Shown here: positions 46,260 to 54,493 of the stretch, one piece after another
How positions within the stretch are numbered: the first letter of the stretch is position 1
How the letters are laid out: every line of letters starts with the position of its first letter
Assembly (NCBI RefSeq): GCF_001571225.1
Contig: NZ_BCTJ01000014.1
Coordinates: forward strand, 1-64,000
Direction of reading: 5' to 3'
Source: Hydrogenophaga palleronii NBRC 102513
Lineage (GTDB): Bacteria > Pseudomonadota > Gammaproteobacteria > Burkholderiales > Burkholderiaceae_C
DNA length: 64,000 nucleotides
Position numbers and translations under genes: made by a program
The notes under the pieces: generated by a model
Database searches by the model: none
The model's input: the letters and a program-made list of their open reading frames with translations, nothing else
What the model was told of the DNA's origin: nothing

Positions 46260-47975
46260 ATGACCCGCATCGCTGGCCACCTGCTTGTCGAATGTCTGAT
46301 TGTCCAGGGTGTGAGCCACGCTTTCGGGGTGCCGGGTGAAAGTTATCTGGCCGTGCTCGATGGCTTTCACGCCCACGCCGACCGCATCCGTTTCATCACC
46401 AACCGGCAGGAAGGCGGCGCCGCCTTCATGGCCGAGGCGCAGGGCAAGCTCACCGGCCGGCCCGGCGTGTGTTTCGTGACGCGCGGGCCGGGCGCGACCA
46501 ACGCCTCCATCGGCCTGCACACCGCGTTCCAGGACTCCACGCCCATGGTGCTCTTCGTGGGCGACGTGGCAAGCGACGCACGCGACCGCGAGGCGTTTCA
46601 GGAACTCGACTACAGCAGCTTCTTCGGCCCCTCCACCAAGGGCATGGCCAAACGCGTGGAGCGCATCGACGATGCGCGCCGCATTCCCGAATACGTGGCA
46701 CGCGCCTTCGCCACCGCCATGAACGGCCGCCCCGGCCCGGTGGTGCTGGTGTTGCCCGAAGACATGCTGATGCAGCAGGTGGACGCCGAACCCCTGCCGC
46801 GCGTGGAGCCGGTGCAGGCCTGGAGCGACCCGGGCGCATTGCGTGAACTGCGCACGCTGCTGCTGGCAAGCGAACGCCCGCTGGTGATCGCCGGCGGTGG
46901 CGGCTGGACGCCGCAGGCCGCGGCTGCGCTGCAGCGCTTCGCCGAAAACTGGCAACTGCCCGTGGCCAATGCGCTGCGTTTCCAGGACACCTTCGACAAC
47001 CACCACCCGCTCTACGCCGGCGACGTGGGCCTGGGCATCAACCCGGCGCTGGCGCGCCGCGTGCGCGAGTGCGACCTGCTGATCGCGCTCGGCCCGCGCC
47101 TGGGCGAAGCCACCACCAGCAACTACACGCTGGTGGAGGTGCCGTTGCCGAAGCAGAAGCTGGTGCACATCCACGCCAGCGCCGAAGAACTGGGCCGCGT
47201 GTACCAGCCGGTGCTGGCGATCAACGCCACCATGAACGCCGCCGCGCGCAGCCTGGAGGTGTTGTCCGCACCACCCACCCTGCCCTGGACTGCGTGGACC
47301 GAGGCCTGCCACGCCGACCACCTGGCCAACGTGGACCCGGCCAACGGCGGCATCGTGCTGCCCGGCAGCATCGACATGCCGGCCCTGATCCACACCCTGC
47401 AGAAACACCTGCCGGCGGACGCGGTGCTCACCAACGGCGCCGGCAACTTCGCCAGCTGGATGCACCGTTTCTTCCAGTACCACGGCCTGGCCAAGGGGCA
47501 CAAGACGCAGCTCGCGCCCACCAACGGCGCCATGGGCTACGGCGTGCCGGCCGGCATCGCCGCGTCCCTGCTCACCGGCCGCACCGTGTTCACCATCGCG
47601 GGTGATGGCGACTTCCTCATGAACGGGCAGGAGCTGGCCACGGCGGTGCAGCACGGCGGCAAGAGCATCGTGCTGCTGCTCAACAACAGCAGCTACGGCA
47701 CCATCCGCATGCACCAGGAGCGCGAGTACCCGGCGCACGTGAGCGGCTCGGGCCTGTCCAACCCGGATTTCTGCGCGCTCGCCCGTGCCTACGGATATGC
47801 GGCCGAGCGCATCACGCACACGGCCGAGTTCGAGCCCGCGCTGCAACGCGCGCTGGCCGCGCCCGGCGGCAGCCTGATCGAGGTGCTGCTGGATGTGGAT
47901 GTGATCACCACCCGCGGCACGCTCAGTGCCATCCGGCAAAACGCGCAAAACAGCCAGCGCGGTACTACGATGTGA
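46260..47975 (+). CDS. thiamine-diphosphate-dependent enzyme (acetolactate synthase-like)
   Basis: A 571-residue protein of the IlvB/benzoylformate decarboxylase superfamily. The catalytic glutamate is in FGVPGESYLAVLDGF; TPP-binding GDG-NN motif runs from GDGDFLMNGQE to VLLLNNSSYG. A central Rossmann-type domain (LVIAGGGGWTPQAA) is present. It lacks a nearby IlvN regulatory subunit, so it is unlikely to be biosynthetic. It probably decarboxylates or ligates a 2-keto acid made by the neighbouring catabolic enzymes; the substrate is unknown. Only 35 bp separate it from divergent tetR, with operator D between. Confidence 0.88.
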   Translation: MTRIAGHLLVECLIVQGVSHAFGVPGESYLAVLDGFHAHADRIRFITNRQEGGAAFMAEAQGKLTGRPGVCFVTRGPGATNASIGLHTAFQDSTPMVLFVGDVASDARDREAFQELDYSSFFGPSTKGMAKRVERIDDARRIPEYVARAFATAMNGRPGPVVLVLPEDMLMQQVDAEPLPRVEPVQAWSDPGALRELRTLLLASERPLVIAGGGGWTPQAAAALQRFAENWQLPVANALRFQDTFDNHHPLYAGDVGLGINPALARRVRECDLLIALGPRLGEATTSNYTLVEVPLPKQKLVHIHASAEELGRVYQPVLAINATMNAAARSLEVLSAPPTLPWTAWTEACHADHLANVDPANGGIVLPGSIDMPALIHTLQKHLPADAVLTNGAGNFASWMHRFFQYHGLAKGHKTQLAPTNGAMGYGVPAGIAASLLTGRTVFTIAGDGDFLMNGQELATAVQHGGKSIVLLLNNSSYGTIRMHQEREYPAHVSGSGLSNPDFCALARAYGYAAERITHTAEFEPALQRALAAPGGSLIEVLLDVDVITTRGTLSAIRQNAQNSQRGTTM

Positions 47976-48065
47976 ATACCGCACAGGGAGCCCGGCAGCC
48001 ACGCACAGCTCGAGAAGGCATGCGCTGCCTAGACTGCACCGTCCAACAAAAAAAAGGGGTAGTTC

Positions 48066-48761
48066 ATGTGGCAAGCAGCTGACAAAACGTGGGGCGGCGC
48101 GTCAGATCCGTCAGCCAGCCAGGGAGGACGCTCGCCGCTCGGGCCGCAGCAACTCATGCGCGCGTTCGACGAAATCGACTACGGCATGTTGATCATCGAC
48201 GCGCAGGGCCGCATCCTGCACGCCAACCACCTGGGGCGGCACGAGCTGGCCAATGGCCGCATCGTCATGTCCTACGGCAACAGCCTGCTCGGCAGCAACG
48301 CGAGCCTGACCGCGCAGATCCAGCAGGCCATGGAATCCTCGTTCCGCGGCCAGCGCAAGCTGCTGATGCTGACCGAGGGCGACAAGGAACTGTCGCTGGC
48401 CTTCACGCCGCTGAGCCACCCGCTGGAGGCCGACGCGCCGTCGGTGCTGGTGATGATGTCGCGCCAGAACGTCTGCGACAACCTGGCGGTGCGCATGTTC
48501 GCTCGCAGCCTGAACCTGAGCCCGAGCGAAGAGTCGGTGCTGCTGGGCCTATGCCGCGGCTGGCAGATCGCCGAGATCGCCAAATCGCACAGCGTGGCCG
48601 AATCCACCATCCGCAGCCAGATCAAGACGCTGCGCGAGAAAGCCAACGCGCCCAGCATCCGGCGACTGCTGCACCGGATCAACAGCCTGCCGCCGGTGGT
48701 CCCCGCCTTGCGCATCATCACGCCCATGCCGCACAATGCCACGGAGTTTTCCCACCCGTGA
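48066..48761 (+). CDS. LuxR-type helix-turn-helix regulator with PAS-like sensor
   Basis: A 231-residue regulator. The N-terminal half (residues 30-135) looks like a PAS-type sensor (AFDEIDYGMLIIDAQGRILH), and the C-terminal LuxR domain reads LNLSPSEESVLLGLCRGWQ then IAEIAKSHSVAESTIRSQI. A purine-rich AAAAAAAAGGGG precedes the ATG. It ends 6 nt before the CRP-type gene, so the two are probably co-transcribed. A TACGAT at 47966-47971 could be its -10 box. Confidence 0.85.
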   Translation: MWQAADKTWGGASDPSASQGGRSPLGPQQLMRAFDEIDYGMLIIDAQGRILHANHLGRHELANGRIVMSYGNSLLGSNASLTAQIQQAMESSFRGQRKLLMLTEGDKELSLAFTPLSHPLEADAPSVLVMMSRQNVCDNLAVRMFARSLNLSPSEESVLLGLCRGWQIAEIAKSHSVAESTIRSQIKTLREKANAPSIRRLLHRINSLPPVVPALRIITPMPHNATEFSHP

Positions 48762-48767
48762 GCCTGG

Positions 48768-49415
48768 ATGCCCGCCGCCGCAACGCCTTTCTGTCCGCCT
48801 GACACCCACCACATTGAAGCGCTCGCCGACCTCGGCACGCCGCGCCGTTACCGGCGCGGTGCCCTGCTGATCCAGGAAGGCGAAACCGGGGATACCCTGT
48901 ACATCGTGCTGCAGGGGCGCCTGCGTGCGTTCGTTTCCGACAACCAGGGCCGTGAACTCACCCTGGGCATGTACGGCCCGCTGGAGTATGTGGGCGAGAT
49001 GTCGCTCGACGGCGGGCCGCGCTCGGCCAACGTGGAAGCCACCGAGGCCAGCACCTGCGCGGTGGTGACCCGCGCCACGCTGCTGGAGTACATCGCCACC
49101 CACCCCGAATTTGCGCTCGAACTCATGGCGCGCCTGATCCGCCGCGCCCGCCTGGCCACCGACAGCGCGCGCAGCGTGGCGCTGATCGATGTCTACGGCC
49201 GCCTGGTGCGCCTGCTCAACACCATGGCCCATCCGCCGGACAGCCAGGGCCGGCGTGCCTTGAAAGAGCGCCTCACACACCAGCAGATGGCGCAGCACCT
49301 GGCCTGCTCGCGCGAGATGGTGAGCCGCCTGCTCAAGGACCTGGAGACCGGCGGTTACATCACCGTGCGCGAGCGCTGGATCGTGCTGAACAAGCCGCTG
49401 CCGGCGAAGTGGTGA
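48768..49415 (+). CDS. Crp/Fnr family regulator with cyclic-nucleotide-binding motif
   Basis: A 215-residue protein. The N-terminal cNMP-binding barrel includes GALLIQEGETGDTLYIVLQG and the phosphate-binding cassette VGEMSLDGGPRSANVEA, with the Glu, Arg and Ser used for cAMP in CRP. The C-terminal winged helix carries LTHQQMAQHLACSREMVSRLL. No Fe-S cysteine cluster of Fnr type. It converges on the cyclase operon at 49461-54343, so it may read the nucleotide made there (inference). Confidence 0.9.
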   Translation: MPAAATPFCPPDTHHIEALADLGTPRRYRRGALLIQEGETGDTLYIVLQGRLRAFVSDNQGRELTLGMYGPLEYVGEMSLDGGPRSANVEATEASTCAVVTRATLLEYIATHPEFALELMARLIRRARLATDSARSVALIDVYGRLVRLLNTMAHPPDSQGRRALKERLTHQQMAQHLACSREMVSRLLKDLETGGYITVRERWIVLNKPLPAKW

Positions 49416-49460
49416 GCACCCCGGCGCGGCTGCCGCGTGCCGGGGTGGCACGGGCCCGCG

Positions 49461-51461
49461 TCAGAGCGCGTTGAAGATCTTGCGCGCCTGCAAGGGCGCC
49501 GCCGAGCTGGTGCCCGCCAGGCGCACCGCACTCCCGCTGAGGCTGCCCGGTCCGAGCAGGCCCCACAGGGCCGGGTTGTCGTCCGATGCCTGCAGCGTTT
49601 CGGGCACTTTTTTCACCCTGGGCCGCTGCGGGCGGCCGGCGTCGGGGTCGGGCTTGCGCGGGGAGTACAGCGCAAAGTGGCCGCCCGGTGATGCGGCCAC
49701 GCGCACGCCTCCCACGCTCACCGGGTACTGGCCGGTCGAGAGGCTGTTGAAGGTGCCGCTGCGCCGGATCGGCGTGGGGTTGCCGGGTTGGTCCACGAAG
49801 CTTTCGATGTTGCCGCTGGTGTCGTAGCGTGGGTCTTCCAGGTAGGACTGCCGTGCGCCGGTGTTCTGGCCCAGCGCCACGTCGTCGCGCTCGATGTAGG
49901 CATCGAACAGCGTGGCTTGGCCATCGTGGTTGCTCAGTTCCACCTTCCACACGCCGCAGGGCGTGGTGGCCACCGAAGCGTCCCGGCTGAAGGTGGGTGC
50001 CACGGCCAGCAGGGCACAGGTGCCATGGCTGCCGATCGCGCTGTGTTTGGGGTAGATCAGGCCGCACAGCGGTGCACCCTGTGCGTCCAGCCACACACGG
50101 CCCTGGCCCATGCGCAGGGCGGGAAGGGCTTCGGACTGGCCCGGTGGTGTGATCTTGAGCCGCACGTCTTTCGCCCCCTCGGGCAACCAGATCTCCAGGT
50201 AACTCTCGGTGCGGTCGTCGGGTTGCACGCGCCAGTGCAGGGCCACGGCGCCCGTTTCAGGCTTGATGGCACGGGCCGGCAACTGCGCGTTTGCGTGGGT
50301 GCGGCTCTGGTAGGCGTTGCCGGCCGGTACCGCGATCTGCAGGCGTCCACCCAGCAGTTCGATGAGCTGGTCCATCGCCGCTTCCAGCACCGAGGTGCCA
50401 TCGTGCGGGCCGGCCAGCGTGCCCCAGCTGATGTTCACCACCACCTGCGCGCCGGGGCTGCAGCGCGCCAGGATGTACAGCAGGCCGTCGAGCACGCTCA
50501 CGTTCATCGCGCCGCCCGAGGTGTCGACCACGTTGGACCAGTCCAGCTGCACCGCCACCAGGTCGCATTGGCTGGCGGCATCGTCCAGTGGATGCAGGGG
50601 CAGGCCCTTGCCGCTGGCCAGGCCCATCACATGGGTGCCGTGGTTGACCGGCCGGCTCAGGTCACGCAGTTGCAGCTGTTCGTACAGGGCGGCTTCGTCC
50701 AGCTGACCTCCATGCGTGTACGCCGCCATGGCGGCGTCGATGGCGGCGCCCGACAGCTCGTGGCCGTAGCCCATGTCGGGCGGCGTCGGGCCGGCGCGCG
50801 CCGGGTTGAGCGGTTCGCACACGTGCGGCCGGTTGCCCGGCCAGATGCAGGGCTCGCTCTGGTCCTGGCGCCAGAAGTGTTTGACGCGGGCGCGGCCATG
50901 GCGGTTGAGGAATTGCTGGTTGGCGAAGGCCAGGCCGCCGTCGATCAACCCGAGTACCGGGCCGTGGAGCAGGCCGGGCGCATGCACCGGCGGACAGCCG
51001 GGCGTGCAGGGGTCGAGCAGCGGACGCGTGTGGTGGTCCACCGGCAAGCCGAGTTCAAACCGCTTCACCAGACCACGCAGGTGGGCATCGCTGCGCAGCT
51101 TGTCAAAAAAGCGCGGCTTCACGTGCGCACTGCAAAAGCGCAGGCCCTGCACGTTGAGGTAGACGCGCGGCACCTGCAGCCAGCGGATGGAGCTGGCCGC
51201 CACCAGCGCCGGGATGTCTGCGTCGGCGCTCAGCTCGATGACGATCGGCAACCAGGTTGGCAGCGAGTGGTCGGGCCCGCCGTGGTAGCCCGCGAAACGG
51301 TTCGCCTCGGCCCAGACCAGATACGGGTCTTCGTTGTTGATGGCGCCTGGCGCGCTCCAGTCGATGCCGGTGAAAGGCCCGGTGGGCAGCGGTTGCCACT
51401 GCGGGCCGACGGGCGCTGTCCGTGTGTTCGCGCGGCGCGGCGCGGCCGCGCTCACGCCCAT
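49461..51461 (-). CDS. S8 family (subtilisin-like) serine peptidase
   Basis: A 666-residue subtilase with an intact triad: Asp174 in LGLIDGGLAF, His274 in VNHGTHVMGLASG, oxyanion Asn382 in AVPAGNAYQ and Ser652 in LAGTSSAAP. The Asp-His spacing is long and about 270 residues lie between Asn and Ser, where a beta-rich insertion (VALHWRVQPDDRTESYLEIW) is predicted. No signal peptide is visible, so an intracellular location is likely. ATG 51461 overlaps the PAP2 gene by 10 bases; a GTG at 51482 is the alternative. Last gene of a three-gene operon. Confidence 0.88.
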   Translation of the reverse strand: MGVSAAAPRRANTRTAPVGPQWQPLPTGPFTGIDWSAPGAINNEDPYLVWAEANRFAGYHGGPDHSLPTWLPIVIELSADADIPALVAASSIRWLQVPRVYLNVQGLRFCSAHVKPRFFDKLRSDAHLRGLVKRFELGLPVDHHTRPLLDPCTPGCPPVHAPGLLHGPVLGLIDGGLAFANQQFLNRHGRARVKHFWRQDQSEPCIWPGNRPHVCEPLNPARAGPTPPDMGYGHELSGAAIDAAMAAYTHGGQLDEAALYEQLQLRDLSRPVNHGTHVMGLASGKGLPLHPLDDAASQCDLVAVQLDWSNVVDTSGGAMNVSVLDGLLYILARCSPGAQVVVNISWGTLAGPHDGTSVLEAAMDQLIELLGGRLQIAVPAGNAYQSRTHANAQLPARAIKPETGAVALHWRVQPDDRTESYLEIWLPEGAKDVRLKITPPGQSEALPALRMGQGRVWLDAQGAPLCGLIYPKHSAIGSHGTCALLAVAPTFSRDASVATTPCGVWKVELSNHDGQATLFDAYIERDDVALGQNTGARQSYLEDPRYDTSGNIESFVDQPGNPTPIRRSGTFNSLSTGQYPVSVGGVRVAASPGGHFALYSPRKPDPDAGRPQRPRVKKVPETLQASDDNPALWGLLGPGSLSGSAVRLAGTSSAAPLQARKIFNAL

Positions 51462-52504
51462 TCCTTGAGCGCGCCCTCCCACAACCAGGCCAGCAGTGGC
51501 GCGTTGCCCACGCCGGTGCTCGCGGCGGCACGGGTGTAGGCGCTGCCATGGGTCTGGTCCATCGGTGCGTGCAGGTTGAAGTCCATCGGTGTGCCGTCGG
51601 CGTTTTCGAACAGGCGGCCGTCAAAGCCGCGTTCGTGCACACGCTTGCCGGTGGCGCGCGCCACCAGGAACTCGGCCAGCGCCGTGCCCAGCAGGCGGCC
51701 ACACGCGCTGTCCACCGGGTAGTGCACACCCGCCACCACGCGGTTGGTGGCGATGCGCGCGGCCAGGCGCTGCAACTGCTCGCGGCTCTCGCTGCCGTTG
51801 TGCGTGGTGCCGGTGGAGGCCGCGTTGAGCAGGGCTTCGAGCAGCTCCGCGACCGCAAACGCCTCGGTGGCGTGGCCGCTGGGCCAGCTGCCATGGCCGG
51901 GCGTGGGGATCACGGGCTGGATCTGCGGCGAGAACACCATCGGCCGGATGGACGCGAAAATCTGCTTGAAGCGCATCTCCACGTGCACGCAGAGCTGGAA
52001 CACCAGGTCCATCAGCTCCAGCGTCTTCTTGTGGCGGTGCGGCTGCAGGCCGACCACGGACGACCAGAACTCCACCGGCGGCTTCATCTGCGCCAGGATT
52101 TCCGCCGAGCGGTCCATGCGCAGGTCGGCATACGCGGCCACCAGCTCGAGTTGTTTCTTGAACTGCGCCTTGCTCGGCGCGCGCAAACGCACCAGCGCTT
52201 TGCGCTGGATGTTGCTGGCCTGCAGGTTGGCAAACTCCAGCGTGGCCTGCTTGCTGCCGTTGTTGGTCTTGAACAGCAGGCCTTCCAGCAGTTCGGTGAA
52301 ACAGGCCTGCACACGCGGGCCCTCGCCCCAGAGCGCGAGGTTGGCCGGTTTGTCGAAGCCGGGTTCCGTGGCGTGCAGCACGGGGCCGTTGTAGGGGCCG
52401 ACGATGGCTGCACGGCTGAGGATGAGGGCTTCGGCGTTGCCGATTGCGTTGATTGCCACCTGACTGACACCACCGCTCACGCCGCCGCTGACTCCACCGC
52501 TCAT
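51452..52504 (-). CDS. PAP2/vanadium-dependent haloperoxidase-like protein
   Basis: A 350-residue soluble protein with the three acid-phosphatase/haloperoxidase motifs in order: KQIFASIRP (K-x6-RP), WPSGHATEA (PSGH) and NRVVAGVHYPVD (R-x5-H-x3-D). These bind phosphate or vanadate. There are no membrane helices, unlike lipid phosphatases, so a haloperoxidase or soluble phosphatase is likely; sequence alone cannot decide. The N-terminus is a short SGGV repeat (three copies). It follows the cyclase gene by 18 nt with GAGGAGAA as ribosome-binding site. Confidence 0.82.
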   Translation of the reverse strand: MSGGVSGGVSGGVSQVAINAIGNAEALILSRAAIVGPYNGPVLHATEPGFDKPANLALWGEGPRVQACFTELLEGLLFKTNNGSKQATLEFANLQASNIQRKALVRLRAPSKAQFKKQLELVAAYADLRMDRSAEILAQMKPPVEFWSSVVGLQPHRHKKTLELMDLVFQLCVHVEMRFKQIFASIRPMVFSPQIQPVIPTPGHGSWPSGHATEAFAVAELLEALLNAASTGTTHNGSESREQLQRLAARIATNRVVAGVHYPVDSACGRLLGTALAEFLVARATGKRVHERGFDGRLFENADGTPMDFNLHAPMDQTHGSAYTRAAASTGVGNAPLLAWLWEGALKEWA

Positions 52505-52522
52505 GTTGTTCTCCTCGTTGAG

Positions 52523-54343
52523 TTAATCGTGTGGAAGGCCCAAGTTTGCTAGGGCTCGTGCGCCACGCTGCCGCATGGGACTCTGGCTTCCGGAGGCCAA
52601 ATACTTGGCGACAGTCAAGTCTGGTTGAAGCGAACGCACCAATTCGAACGTCTTGCGTGCTTCTTCCATTTCACCAATCTCATACTGGGAGATGAGCAGC
52701 GCGCGGATCGTGGGCAAGTGATAGCGGTTCTTCTTCAGTGACGAAAGACACAGGTCGATCGCTTGTTGCAACCGACCAAGTCCCAAATAGCTATTCGCCA
52801 GCATCATCTCGAAATAGTACTTCTGCGGATCGAGCGGCGACAAGTGCAGCGCGTTCTCTGCTTCCGTCATCGAGTCTTCCGGCGTGCCCCACATGGTCGA
52901 CCACACGCTGTTGTACAGCCAGGCCATGGGGTCGTTCGGGTTGCTCTGCGTGGCTTCCTGCAGCAAACGGTGCGAGGCGTCCACGTCTTCGCCCAGGTGG
53001 CACAGGGCATGGCCCTTGATGGCCATGGCGAGCGAGCTGCTGGGTTCGAGGTCGAGCGCGCGGTCGGCGGTGTCGATGGCGCGTTTGAAGTCCCGCGCGG
53101 GTTCGCCCGACAGGCCTTGCACCACCTGCATGATGTGCCACTTGGCCAGCCAGGCCCAGGGTGTGGCCACGCGCTTGTGGCGTTCGGCCACGGCTTCGAG
53201 CAACTGGTGGCTGCGCTGCAGGTCGCGCGGCGTCGAGCGGTGCATGAGCGTGATGCCGCCCAGCATCAGGGCGTTGCTGTCGAGCTGCGGCACCGGCAGC
53301 ACCAGGGTGCGTTGCACCACGTTGTTGAGCAAGGCCCTGGCACAGGCCGAGCAGAGGGTATCAAGCAGGCTGCTTTGTGCTTCCAGCAAGTCACGCGTGT
53401 CGCCAGTGAGGCGTTCGGCCCAGATCACTTCGCCACGGCGGCGGTCGGCCAGCTCGGCCATGATGACCACCTTGTCGCCATAGGTGACGTAGCTGCCGCC
53501 GAGCACGAAGCTGGCGTCCAGGTGCTGGCCGATCTGTTCGGTGCTGCTGTGGCGGCCGCGGAAAGCGGTGGTGGACATGCGCGAGATCACGCGCAGGTCC
53601 TGGCTGCGCGAGAGCTGGGCGATCACGCCGTCGGCGATGAGTTCGCCGATGACGAACTGTTCGGCTGCGTGGCTGCGTGTCTCGAACGGCACCACGGCGA
53701 GCGAGGGCCGGAAATCGGTGCTGGCGCTCTCGGGCACCTGGGCCCGCACCGCCGTCGAATGGCTGGACACCGGGTACAGCGCCCAGGCCCGCACCGGCTC
53801 GGGCCAGTGCTTGAGGTAGTTCTCGCCGCGGTCTTCGACTTCGGCGTCCACACCGATCACGATGCCGTCGAACACGCTGGTGGTGATCACGGTCTCGCCC
53901 GGCGCTGCGAGGTCGGCCACGCGCGCCGCCAGGTTCACGCCATGGCCGTAGACGTCGTTCTCGTCCGCGTACAGGTGGGTGGCGTTGAGCCCAGCGCGCA
54001 GGTGCAGTTGTTGTGCGGAGGGCAGCGTCTGGTTCAGCGGCACGAAGTACTGGTGCAGCGTGAACGCGGCGCGCACCGCTTCGGTGGGTTGGTCGAACTC
54101 GATCAGCATGCCGTCGCCCAGGCTCTTGACCATGCGGCCATGGCAGGCTGGCAGCACTTTGGACGTGGCGTGGTGCACGAAGCCGCGCCAGTGGTTGACC
54201 ACCGCCGCCTCGTTGGCGGCCATCAGCCGCACCGACTCCACCAGGTCGATGACCAGCACGACCTTGTGCCGCTGCTGCGGCAGGGGTGGCAGGTCTCCCA
54301 TGCCAGTGGAGGAGGGTGTTGCGGTCACGGGAGTAGGGGCCAT
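52523..54343 (-). CDS. class III adenylate/guanylate cyclase with TolB-like and TPR domains
   Basis: A 606-residue protein. The N-terminal cyclase domain (residues about 25-190) has metal aspartates Asp33 (VIDLVES) and Asp77 (KSLGDGMLIEF) and transition-state residues Asn137/Arg141 (GVNLAARV), so it appears active. A TolB-like region follows (FRPSLAVVPFE; QDLRVISRMST; about 215-330), then TPR repeats to the end (e.g. NPNDPMAWLYNSVW, YYFEMMLANSYLGLGRLQQA). No membrane segment. First gene of the operon with the PAP2-like protein and subtilase. Confidence 0.9.
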   Translation of the reverse strand: MAPTPVTATPSSTGMGDLPPLPQQRHKVVLVIDLVESVRLMAANEAAVVNHWRGFVHHATSKVLPACHGRMVKSLGDGMLIEFDQPTEAVRAAFTLHQYFVPLNQTLPSAQQLHLRAGLNATHLYADENDVYGHGVNLAARVADLAAPGETVITTSVFDGIVIGVDAEVEDRGENYLKHWPEPVRAWALYPVSSHSTAVRAQVPESASTDFRPSLAVVPFETRSHAAEQFVIGELIADGVIAQLSRSQDLRVISRMSTTAFRGRHSSTEQIGQHLDASFVLGGSYVTYGDKVVIMAELADRRRGEVIWAERLTGDTRDLLEAQSSLLDTLCSACARALLNNVVQRTLVLPVPQLDSNALMLGGITLMHRSTPRDLQRSHQLLEAVAERHKRVATPWAWLAKWHIMQVVQGLSGEPARDFKRAIDTADRALDLEPSSSLAMAIKGHALCHLGEDVDASHRLLQEATQSNPNDPMAWLYNSVWSTMWGTPEDSMTEAENALHLSPLDPQKYYFEMMLANSYLGLGRLQQAIDLCLSSLKKNRYHLPTIRALLISQYEIGEMEEARKTFELVRSLQPDLTVAKYLASGSQSPMRQRGARALANLGLPHD

Positions 54344-54424
54344 TGGCCGGAAAAACAGCTACAGGACAGGCGGCTGCAGTGTCTCACAAGTCCCTGGCAG
54401 CGCGCTGACGGGCGCGCAGGGGCG

Positions 54425-54450
54425 AAAAAAAGCCGGCTTGCGCCGGCTTT
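54425..54450 (-). terminator. terminator after the SWIB gene
   Basis: Stem AAGCCGGC/GCCGGCTT around a short loop (54430-54449); on the minus strand it is followed by a T-run (A-run at 54425-54431 on the plus strand). It separates the SWIB gene from the cyclase operon. Confidence 0.8.
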
Positions 54451-54493
54451 TGGGATCGGTTTTCCGCACCCCGGGGGTGCGTGGACACGCAGA

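Noticed and set aside
46260..47975. Call as biosynthetic acetolactate synthase (ilvB)
   Set aside because: No ilvN/ilvC neighbours; placed under a catabolic TetR operator; sequence supports only the TPP superfamily.
46221..48074. A 617-codon open frame opposite the TPP enzyme
   Set aside because: Composition typical of antisense of a high-GC gene; the plus-strand frame has intact catalytic motifs.
48066..54343. Assignment of the cyclase/PAP2/subtilase cluster to a known anti-phage system (CBASS, Pycsar)
   Set aside because: The cyclase is a class III domain with TolB/TPR parts, not a CD-NTase; no known effector pairing fits, and no neighbouring mobile or defence genes are seen.
54425..54450. 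Possible CRISPR-like or regulatory repeat near the cyclase operon
   Set aside because: It is a single terminator hairpin; no array of spaced direct repeats exists anywhere in the window.
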